Source of the DNA: Clavelina lepadiformis
Lineage: Eukaryota; Chordata; Ascidiacea; Aplousobranchia; Clavelinidae
DNA: 64,000 nt
NCBI RefSeq assembly: GCF_947623445.1
Contig: NC_135243.1
Location: forward strand, 9,054,501 to 9,118,500
Reading direction: 5' to 3'
Shown: in pieces, positions 22,646 to 32,930 of the stretch
Layout of the letters: each line of letters begins with the position of its first letter
Numbering within the stretch: position 1 is the stretch's first letter
Position numbers and translations under genes: made by a program
Notes under the pieces: model-generated
The model's database searches: none
Seen by the model: the letters and a program-made list of their open reading frames with translations, nothing else
What the model was told of the DNA's origin: nothing

Positions 22646-25600
22646 ATGTTTGACTTTACGTTTGCTGCGTTGTTTCTTGTGACTTTTGTGGGAGTTTATT
22701 ACTGGTATCGCCGTCCCAAAAATTTCCCACCAGGTCCAAGGGGAATCCCGTTTTTGGGCGTCGTTCCTCTTTTTGGAAAATGGCCTGAAAGACAATGTAA
22801 TGAATGGAAAAAAAAGTATGGACCAGTCTTTTCAATTCGCGTGCTGGGGAGAGAAGAGTGGATAGTATTAAACGATTTCGAATCGATTAATCAAGTACGT
22901 ACAAATCGTTAATTATATTGCAATTTTAGGCCTGAGCTTTTTTTCGTTGTCATTATAGAGAATGATGAAAAGAAATTTCTAATTTTGTCGCACTTGTTTG
23001 GAACGCTACCAATTTTCAATCATACAGCGTTCATATAACTCGATTAATTTTCATGTTATCAGCCTCTGCAACTGAAAATAAAGGTCCCACGACAATTAAT
23101 CGTGGGAAATTGACCGTGAACAAACTCAGCGGGGACAACTGACCGTGACGTAAATTTACCTAGAACCAACTGACCTTAAATCATATTATCACTTAAATCA
23201 TATAATTTGAATAAACAACAATGCTAATTTGCGTAATAAATAATAATAAAATGCGTAGCGGTTGATTTGTGTCGCCGGCCAATTTGTTGCCGGTCAGTTG
23301 ACCACGACCAATTGTCGCCGGTGAATTTGTTCACGGTCAATTGACGTGATCCCGAAAATAAACAACTCATAAGCAAACCGAACAGCATAAAGCCAAGACA
23401 AAAAAAACAATCATTAAGTGATTTGAGTCGAAACGGCAATCGTTATCAACAAAGTATTCATAAGACGTATATAAGTGTTACGGTATCTATCAGTAATGCG
23501 GCGATACTTATAATAGTCGATTAAATAAAGTCATAAAATACTAATAGTTCCAAAACCACTGAATAATTTCTACGTTTTTTGCCGTGGCTTTTTTGAAAGT
23601 TGTAATACATAACTCACAACACTTTGTTCGCCTTACAGCTTACGTAATACTTGTACAATTGCTTTTGTAGTGCTTCGTCAAGCAATCCGACAAGTTTTCC
23701 GGAAGACCTTTGTTTGAAGCCTTGGAAAAATTCATCCATGGAAAAGGTTTGTCATTTTTAGATTATGGGCCGTTGTGGAAATCGCAAAGAAAATTTGGCC
23801 AGAAGATCTTTCGTGGGTGAGCAACTGAGCATACTTCTGATTACGCATTTCCAAGATTGTTGCAAATTGCAAAATACCGCACTCACGCTTATAATTTTCT
23901 CCTGTAATTTTTATCAACGCAGCCCGCAGAGAGCTTGCAATAAATTTTAGGACAGAATCCAAAAACAAAATGCATTTTGTTTATAACATATTTTTTTATT
24001 ACGTTGCCGTGAGTTGTGTATTCCGTCATACACACCAATTTTAAAGATCAAAAACGATTTGATTCCTTGGATCTACTTCTATAGCATATAAAGCAATCTG
24101 TGTTTAATCCTTGTGTGCTTTTGATTTCTGTTCTGAGGTTTATCTTTTTGACTTTTTTTCTTCTGATGTAGCCTGAATGGCTTAATCGGAAGCAAAATTA
24201 CAAGTAAATCAGAAACCTGTAAATATGAAGAATAATATTCATCTTTTGTATAAGGATCGAAATTGAAAGAAAGGATGTGGATAGTTGTGTTAACGATGAA
24301 GTGCCATTTCTGTTGGAAGCTTTGCAAGCCACTGGTGGAAAAGCATTCGATATAATGGCTAGATTATACTTAAAGATCTGCGTGTGAAAAGATGTTGCTG
24401 GGATGTCGCTTTTATTCATATGTTTTTATTTCAGAGCATATTGCCCAAGTCATCCTGCAATGTACTTTGCAGTATTGTATTTGGGAAAAGATATGAATAT
24501 GATGATGATACAGTATGCACATTTGTGAGGATATTTTTTGACGTGTAAGTGATCCTTCAATTTGATCAGTTGCTTAAATATATTGCAAATGTCGATTAAC
24601 GCAGCGGTTCTCCATTCTTTACATAACCAGCACTGTTTACATTATAAAACCGTATTTTTGCATTCCAAGTAGCAGTAATAATGTTTTACAAAATTCATGG
24701 CACAAAATTTTGTAAAACGTGCCGGATTGGCATCTCAGGCGTGTGATTATCAGAGATCGTATGCACTATTTTCACTAGTAGCATGAGCTTTGATAGCAAA
24801 CGTTGCAGAATATTTCTAGTGCGGTTGAGACCAGTTTAGCATTGAACTACACCAATAACTGCCATTATGTTGTTAGCCTATGCAATTAACTGTACACTCG
24901 GCCAGAAAGTTTGTTGCCGAATATTTATGATACCTGTAAAAAGTTGCTTAAACATCTATGCATCGCAGAAAAACTGAGATGATGTGATTGCGGACAGCGA
25001 GTGCGAAACTGGACATTTAAATCTAATTCAAAGCGCCTTTTTGTTGCAAGTTACAACTAAGTATATATGACATTGTGACATATAGATCAACAGGTGCATT
25101 TCATAATAACATTTCTGAGGTTAGGTTGACATCACTACGCATACTATATAACTTTGACAGATGCAACCTTGACTAAATAGGACGGCAGTTTTCCACGGGA
25201 TATCGTGCCTGCAAAAACGAAAATTTTGGCGGGCACGGTAACGTCAATTCTTTGTTTTTTTTTTATTATAATCGGCGCTCAAACAACCTACAGTACTTTG
25301 CATTATTTCTTTAAAAATAAAATACCGTAAATGACAACGCCATAACATACAGTAAGTGATATGTCAAAATTTGGTTGTGAAAAAGATTGTCGATCAGTGG
25401 AACCATATAGTCAAAACATACATGTAAGTATATGTTTTATTTATAATAGAATTAAATAACGGCAGTTATTGACATATTTTCACTTCTAGTCTGGTGTCGA
25501 CCGCACCAGTATGTTTGAACAAAAGTTAATAGTCTGACTACTAGTAAGATCTTTGAATTCATGCTACTACCCCGACTATATACCGTATATATAGTCACCC

Positions 25601-28600
25601 TACCATGCTAATTTAACTTCAGAGATGTCGTTATTACGTACTACTGCACTAATTAGTCGGACTGTTTTCATCATGACTTCTGGTTTGATCTGTGCCCACG
25701 AAGTAATAATACAGTATGGTTCATGCTAACTCTAGTCGGACTAACGACCGCTAGCATGACCGCTAGTTCATGCTACTAGTGAAAACGGTGCATACGGCCG
25801 GAGAGGAAATTAACGAAATAATCCAAACTATAATTTACATGTAAACATTTAACGAGATCCGTAACGCACAACTGGCTAAAATCTACCAAAAAGTTTGAAG
25901 CTTTACATTCTAAGTTTCAAAGTTTGGTACGAGAAATGAAGAAGCTATTAGGGTGAATAACTGAGTTTATTTTTTGCTGGACTATCGCTTTAAATAACGA
26001 ATTTTAGAAATACTTTTCAACAGATTCCACAGCCAATTTGACAATTTCGTATCTCAGCTGATTATCTTTGCACCAAAATTAATTTACATCTATCCGTTCT
26101 CACAATCCTATAAAAGACTGAAGAAGGCGTTTAAGGATTTTGCAGGTGACTGACCGTATTGAATTATAATATCTAAAATATCATTGATTAATAGGTATCT
26201 GTGTATACTCAACGTCAAAATAGTGCAAACATCGTTAATTGTAAATAACTAAAGCCAGGGCCGAATTAAGATTTTGATGAACCTGGGGCTATATGGTAAT
26301 TAGAGGCCTATAATTCATTTCGTTCATTGTACCAACCACAATTAAAATATAATAGCAAAAGTTATACCCGATGTATTTATTTACAAAACACCCATTCAGA
26401 TGACATGTTTTCTGATTTTGTTTAATAACATCATCGGTGTCTATTTTTTCCAAAATTTTGTTTTCAATGCAGAGTACAGCTAAGGATTGAAACTTTTCTG
26501 GCCCATAGGCGAACGCAATTGATTTTTACTCTTTTGAGCACTGAAAAGGATCGCTCGCCCGAACAATTGGAAATCATCAGACAAAGATACATTCTTAACA
26601 CAACAGATACGTTAGGAAATGCATACATGAACTCATTTTCATTGATAAATCTAAACATCTCAATTTCTTTACTGCAATCACTGTGAAAATGGTGCTGTTT
26701 TACCAGTGCATAAAAATGAATCATCTCTTCAGACAGTGATTCTTCTAGAATCTAGATCATCTGGATAATAGTGAAGCAATGTTTTTAGCACTCTTTTCAA
26801 ATTTACATTTAGACGTAGGCATTGGTTCTGCCAGAAACGAAAATCTTCTTTGAAGCCGATCATATGTTGCAATTCACAGACAGAAGAATTTGGACAAGTA
26901 ACGGTAATTATGAGCCTACTCTGAATCTGCTCGATGGATCAAGTGATTTGTCTTCAGATACACCTTTACCATCCAACTGTCTTTTTCTTCGCTTCTTGAA
27001 ATTTCTTCTATATAAGTGATGACAGCAATTTAATAATTCTACCCTTTCTTCAAATTCCTGAAATTGGGATCCTAATGTTCGAACAAAGTCTTGTAGACCC
27101 TGAAGCAAGTTTGTTGCCTCATTCAAAGTAATTCTGCTGTCCTGCAGCGTCTGACTAGTTTTATGAAAACGTTCCATTATGCATCACCATAACTCGTGTA
27201 AAATACCGGTTTCAAGGTTTTCCATTGATAGGATAAACCCCTTGGCGGTTTTTTATTCTGTGATTGTTCGTCACCGTCTTCAAACAGTGCTTTCAAGACC
27301 TGAAAAACCGCTTGGTAATCGCTTGGCATTTTGCATCATATCGCGCCTCTCAACGTGTGTCAGACAAAGGCTTAATTGTTGACAAGTGAAGTTGTTTTAG
27401 TACGTCAGTAAGTTCGTCGGTTCCACCGGTGCGTTGAAGCTGAAAAGAACACACAGAGACCTTACATAAACATGAAAAAACGCAGTGCCGCTTGGCAAGA
27501 CTCAGCTGCACATTTTCCCTTAACATTCAATGAATGTGCTGCACAAAGAATGAATGCTGCTAGATTAGAGGTGACGAACATGCGGCCCACAAATCGGTTC
27601 GACAATCGCTCTTGCATGGAGAAGCATTTAGGGGAGAACAGCAGTCTAGAACTTTCTTTGACCTGTTTCTAATCTTGGCCCAATGCGATATCAAAAGCTG
27701 ATAGCACGATTGAGTCGCAGCTGTGTGTTTTCAATAGATTGCCGCACTCAACCGATGTATTTTTTGCAGCCGCTGGAGCAGCTAAAAACCTGCCGAATGA
27801 AGCGTTTGCGCTTGACTGCTAGTTATTATGCAACATTTTACAGGTTACTAAAAAGTTGTGCGGCCCGCTTACTCAACTGTAACTGACAAAGTTACCCGCA
27901 ATAGCGAAAAGATTCGTCACCCATGTGTTAGATGATTGTATTCTTTTATTATAACTTGCATTCCTCTATATTTTCCGCTCATGTTAGAAGCGTTGTCATA
28001 AGATTGCCCTACTGAGGTCCTTGTCTTCTAAAAACTTTAAAAAAAAGTCAGCTAATCGGTAACCATTTTCCTCACGGTTGGGCAGACACTTGAAAAATCG
28101 TTCCACAGGAACATCCGGTAAAACATACCAAAACACTATTGTTAGCTGGTCAATTTTGTGACTTCAGGTGTTGAGTCCAGATTTTTTTCATTACAAGGAT
28201 GTCAATAAAGTCCTAACATGCACTTGATGAGAAATATGGAACGTGGCGTTTGCCTTTGTTCACTCGCTTTTGAATATGCTCAGCTAAAAACGTATCGTAT
28301 TCTGTCAATATCTCCAAAATTCCTAGGAAGTTACCATTTTGTGGAGAACCAATCAACTCTTTACTTCCGCCGAGTTGACTGAGTTAACTCTCTTGATGAC
28401 AAGAATTGTACCACGCTTAAAATTCGAGTCAGAATTTTACACCAATACTTTCTGTCAGATTCTTTTTGCTCTTCAAAAGCTTTGCAAATGCTCGACTTTT
28501 TTACCCTTCGAAAAATGTATATGGAAAAACAACGCAATTAAGTGCTTTTCAGAAGATTCGTGTCTGGCTAAGTCGCGTTGTGCATGTTTTCAATCGCCGT

Positions 28601-30635
28601 AACCAACTAATGTCAGCATAATTTCGTCAGAGTAAAATGCAAAAAGTTTACACAAAAAGCAATAAAGTGATTTTTGTTGAAGGTGAATAGCACAACCGAT
28701 TCGACACCCTGATCTGTGCTTTATCACAGGACTTTATTTGCCGTATAAAATCATATCACATGACTTGCCGGTAATATTTTTGCGAAATAAAAATAAACCC
28801 TCAAATAAAGCAAAAACCTTGACTTTCATAAAGAATTGCTTGAAATCCCGGGATTTGAATAAAATGAATCCCAAGATCAGGATAAAAATTGTTAAAATCC
28901 GGGGATTCCCCGGACTCGAAGCCCTATAGTCTTTCTACTAAGATCACATCAGTTGCTCTTAGTAACTTATATCAGTGGGCCTGGGGCTGCAGCCCCGTCA
29001 GTATCCGCCTTAATCCGGCCTTGAGTTTAAAGCAATTTGATTGAATACTTCACTTACGGTAAATATCAATTCCTAAACTAACCGAAACGTTCAGTAATGT
29101 AACTATATTGTTTTTATGTTGACAATCTTTACTTTTGTAAAGTTATCTATTAATTATGTAGTGAGTTTATCATGTTCCAGCTATTATACTCACGCACTCC
29201 CATGATAATGCAAGATATCAAGTTACTATATAATTTGATAATTATTTACAGAGATAACCAATAAAGTGTTCAATGAGCATGAGGAAACGTTCGACAAAGA
29301 ACATCCAAAAGATTTTATCGATGCTTTTTTAAAGAACATGAAAGAAGGAAGCGATAAGAATTTTGATGTAAATTCAAATCTTCTTGCTAACCAAGAGAAA
29401 TTAGTTTTTTTATGTGATATAAGTTTCAGTTTCAATATCTTTGCACATGTTTTGAAGTAGGCATAACGAGAAGTTAGATCAATTAATTGGATTTGTTGTC
29501 AATGGTTAATTACATTGCATTTGTATACAACGTTTGGACGTACTTTCTCAAACGAACTACTGTCGCTTATAAACCTTTTATAGATCGAGCATCTTCGTAT
29601 GTACTTACGAGATATACTTGAGGGCGGAATAGTAACAACAACAGACACTATAAACTGGTCCTTGATATTTTTGCTTCATTATCCTGAGATTCAAACAAAA
29701 ATACGAGAAGAAATTCGACAAATTGTTGGTAATTAACAAAACACTCGATAGAGGTGCTGCCCAGTTATATTGTTATCTCCATAACACAAAGAAGCTTGTG
29801 TACATGTATTTCTTCTTACAGGCCCATCGGGTTCCGTAAAAATATCTCACAAAGATGACATGCCATACACAAAAGCTTTTATCGAAGAAACCATGAGATT
29901 CGCAACAGCTACTCCATTAGGCTTTCAGCACAAAACAAACAAGGATGCCGAAATCAACCGATATTTTATACCTAAAGGCACTATGGTATAAAATAATTTG
30001 GGCAAAAGTTACAATGAACTCGTGTGTTTTATTAACAGTAAACAGATTATCAAAAAAATTAAGTTTTGCTTTAGTTGTACCTGTAAGCAAGTTTTGTCGT
30101 ACGTTAAATATGTTAGCATCAGTAACACAAACAAGACATAAACCACTGTTGCACAAAAGATAACATTTGATGACTTTAAATGGAGTTTTTCATTTTCTGA
30201 TGTAATGCAAAATCAAAATTTAATTTTGTTAAATTACTAACAACTACAGATTTATTTGTCACAATTTTTTAACACATTATTGTTTGTTTTCGCCTCAAGT
30301 AAAAGGAACAAAATATTTAGGTGACGCCCAACATATGGGCGGTTCACAACGATCCTAAGTACTTTGAGGAGCCTGAGAAATTCAAACCTGAGCGTTTTAT
30401 TGATGAGAAAGGTAACTTCGTCAAGTCTGAGTACGTCATTCCTTTTTCGGTTGGTCCACGTCGTTGTGTGGGTGAACACATTGCTCGGATGGAGATATTC
30501 ATTTTCCTTGTATCGATGATTCAGAAATTCGAGATTTTGCCGGATCCTGAGTCAAAAATCCCTTGTTTAGATGATGGTTTCGTTGGAGCTACTTTTGTTT
30601 CTTGTCCTTATAAACTTATTTTTCAAAAAATATAA
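22646..30635 (+). CDS. CYP2-clan cytochrome P450 (C), nine exons, possibly decaying
   Basis: Predicted ER monooxygenase; substrate unknown. Exons: 22646-22894, 23671-23816, 24255-24357, 24435-24544, 26024-26145, 29252-29367, 29584-29728, 29822-29985, 30321-30635; phases agree, giving 489 residues. N-terminal anchor and PPGPRG hinge are present, ExxR is E353-R356, and the haem loop FSVGPRRCVG has its cysteine at 434. Oddities: the donor after exon 3 reads GC, where E has GT. The I-helix acid is V299 (E in gene E). G377 and T385 positions carry R and M. Exon 5 starts 33 bases later than in A and B. Intron 5 (3.1 kb) holds a hAT element and intron 1 a fold-back element. The frame is open throughout, so it may still be expressed, but the conserved-site changes suggest relaxed selection. 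A poly(A) hexamer lies at 30949. Confidence 0.85.
23083..23353. mobile_element. Fold-back transposon, copy 1, in intron 1 of P450 C
   Basis: A 271-base element flanked by an exact 9-base duplication, GAAAATAAA, at 23074-23082 and 23354-23362. The ends are inverted (GGTCCCACGAC on the left, GTGATCCC on the right). The arms are built from short units such as TTGACCGTGAACAAACT on the left and its complement-like GCCGGTCAGTTGACC on the right. The matching site in gene E (about 47590) lacks the insert and reads ACTGAAAAATAACAACTC, a near-empty site. A 9-base duplication fits Mutator-like or Merlin-like elements; no coding sequence is present. Confidence 0.88.
26266..29023 (-). mobile_element. Degenerate hAT transposon in intron 5 of P450 C
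   Basis: Inverted ends CAGGGCCGAATTAAG and CTTAATCCGGCCTTG (one end diverged), flanked by similar TAAAGC-containing octamers that resemble an 8-base target duplication. Minus-strand coding relics include NCSGERSFSVLKRVK (26560s-26620s), the hAT dimerisation region of ZMYM-like transposases. Further upstream on that strand are RRNFKKRRKRQLDGK near 27000 and LSTIKPLSDTR followed by a stop near 27345. Several stops and frameshifts show it is dead. The same insertion lies at the same place in gene E, so it predates the C/E duplication. Confidence 0.82.
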
Positions 30636-30948
30636 TTTGTTTCGTTGTCGCATTCGGGTAACACTTGCTGTAATTAAAACACCCACTGGGTTAATCTTTT
30701 TGTTTCACGACTGATGGATAGCATACAGGTACCTTTGTTAAGCAAAACGCACTTTACTGTCAATGTTTGTAGTTTGCGTTTCGTATCGTTCTTGTGTTTC
30801 TTTGTTTATGATGCATTTTCTTGTGCTAACTAGCGCAACTATATATTGCGATAGATTACGCCCAATGTAATAATTCTACTATAACCCAGTCGAAAAGACG
30901 TTATTTTGCTGTCTCGATTCAATATTACGTTTCATCACATGTATAATC

Positions 30949-30954
30949 AATAAA
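30949..30954 (+). promoter_or_regulatory. Possible polyadenylation signal of P450 C
   Basis: AATAAA about 315 bases after the stop codon of P450 C; hexamer evidence only. Confidence 0.35.
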
Positions 30955-31522
30955 GAATCAGTATAATCAAGTTAAACCAACAACGACATTTGTGCTTATT
31001 GATGCCGCCCAAACTACCGACTGTTGGATAAGTTTCAACATCAAACTAATTGTGAAGAGCGTAGGCGATCTAGTTTACAACGGCAGTCAAGTTACAAACA
31101 ACTTAAACTGAAGTGACTACTTTAAGAATCGTCTAAATAAACTCCAAAATCCTTCAGATATTAAAACATATCGGTTTATTGGTTCACTTTTTCGATGAAA
31201 ATACTATTCACCCAATTAGGCTACAATGTGGACATTCGCTTTTCATCAAGCCCGAAAAGGTGACTGGGGGTCTTATGCACGAGACAGAAATCGTGAACCA
31301 CACCCGAACATCGACAAAGAATTTTTCGGATGTTGAAATAGTCTATGCTTTTCCCATGTGTATGTTTATAATACCGCGCATTTTTTATATCTATAAATAA
31401 TACCAACCATTCCGGCTTTCTCATGTGAGTGTCGTTTCAATCACTTCCGCCACTTCCGCAAGTCAAAAGCGACTCATGCACGACACCCAACGGGACACTT
31501 AAGACACACTACATTTTTTGAT
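30955..31522. other. Spacer downstream of P450 C
   Basis: No gene supported. Overlapping frames of 67 and 73 codons on opposite strands around 31179-31424 have no recognisable motif. Confidence 0.4.
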
Positions 31523-31531
31523 CACCACAGC

Positions 31532-32195
31532 GGTTCCACGACATATGGCCGCGGGAAAATGACCGCGAACAAACTCACCGGGGTCAACTGAACGTGACGT
31601 AAATTGACCGCGAACAAACTGACTGTGATGTAAATTGACCGCGAACAAACTAACCGGGAACAGACTTACCGGAATGAAAATTGACCGGGAGGTAAATTGA
31701 CCGTGGGAGTCCTGACGTACAGCTTCAATCTGACAATTTACTTAACTAAAGTGTCCATTGTTATTGCAATGAGTCCATTGTTACTACATGAGATAGGCTA
31801 CAACACATTGTTTCATAATCTCATCAAACAACTCGTCTAGACCGGGAAAATGCATGTAACAATAGGAAATCTATGAATAAAGGTGAAAAACCCGTAGGGT
31901 CACCCTACACCCTACAAGGGGCCAAAAAACTCTACGAGTGGCAACCTTGACTGCAATACACATACTAAATTGGATAGTGACTAGATAGCGACTAGATAGT
32001 GAATTAGAATTTTGACCTTTTGACGGCCAATTTGTCGCCGGTTAATTTGATCGCCGGCCAATTTATCGACGGTTAATTTTATCGCCGGCCAGTTTACGTC
32101 ACGGTTAATTTGATCGCCGGCCAATTTGTTGCCGGTCAGTTGTCCACAACCAGTTGTCGCCGGCGAGTTTGTTCACGGCCATATGTCGTGATCCC
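31532..32195. mobile_element. Fold-back transposon, copy 2
   Basis: A 664-base element with an exact 9-base target duplication, CACCACAGC, at 31523-31531 and 32196-32204. The ends are inverted: TTCCACGACATATGGCCG on the left against CGGCCATATGTCGTGATCCC on the right. The left arm (to about 31710) is a run of GACCGCGAACAAACT-like units. The right arm (from about 32015) is a run of GATCGCCGGCCAATTT-like units. The central 280 bases are unique and non-coding. Same family as 23083-23353, longer and probably closer to full length. Confidence 0.88.
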
Positions 32196-32339
32196 CACCA
32201 CAGCAGCTATACATTTTCAGGTGACAGCGCAACGCATCTTCAGACGGTTTACTCGTTTTTACTTGCTATACTACAGGCGTTGACTAGATTCTTCTGCAAA
32301 CCGGGACGCATGCGATCGATCATCATGCTGGTTTTGAGT

Positions 32340-32775
32340 AGCTCTAAAAATTAAAATATCGTACATCTTGCAGAAAACTCTTGGAAATCCTTCGAAAATT
32401 GTTTACATTTGCTGTTGGAATTGCTCCGGAGCAGAAGATATTTCGAAAGAAAGGCTGTTAAACCAAAATTGTGCATAGGCCGTGATAAATGTTGTCAGTA
32501 TTTTGGAGTCTTCCTCAAGGGGCTTCTGTCAAAACCCTGAAGTCGGGTCCAGTTTGCCGAAGACTTTTGCTCCAGCGAGTTTCATCGACAGTAGGTAGGC
32601 AGTGTTGCCCGCGGCAAATGCTTTTGCTCAGGTGCATGAAATTAACACATATTCTGACATTGGCGTTCTTTTTTGGTACCACTATATATCATTGGTGAAG
32701 ACCATTCTGTTGATTTGGTCACTTTCGTAATAACACCCTGACGTTCCGTGTTCTGGAGTTCCTCCCTCACCACGT
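32340..32775 (-). pseudogene. Ty3/gypsy reverse transcriptase fragment
   Basis: Minus-strand relic of the RT domain, frame-broken. In order it shows ELQNTERQGVITKV and TEWSSPM, then LPT-VDET, an AGAKVFGKLD-P-SGF block (normally KLDANSGF), LTTFIT, and FNSLSFEISSAPEQFQQQM. These are the fingers and palm landmarks of Ty3/gypsy RT. No YxDD motif, integrase or LTR was found, and at least two frameshifts interrupt it. It abuts hAT-derived sequence at 32800. It is a dead fragment. Confidence 0.78.
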
Positions 32776-32799
32776 GTTTAAAGGAAGTGCTCTGCTGAT

Positions 32800-32930
32800 C
32801 ATATGATGCAATTCGGAACTTCATAGACAAAAGAATTTTGTCAAGTATCGGTGGATATGAGTCTACTCTGAATCTGCTCGATGGGATGAGTATTCGGGGC
32901 ATCATCCAGTATAAAAAGCAATTTCAACCG
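32800..32930 (-). mobile_element. hAT transposase fragment
   Basis: About 110 bases align with 26860-26965 inside the hAT element of P450 C, including the string TCTGAATCTGCTCGATGG. On the minus strand both encode SSRFRV followed by related residues. It represents a second, truncated copy next to the gypsy fragment. Confidence 0.65.

Noticed and set aside
23083..23353. Short spaced repeats as a CRISPR-like array
   Set aside because: Eukaryotic context, inverted arms and 9-base target duplications identify a transposon.
29226..29435. Minus-strand frames overlapping P450 exons 6 in C and E
   Set aside because: Shadows of the real plus-strand exons, repeated in both copies because the exons are conserved.
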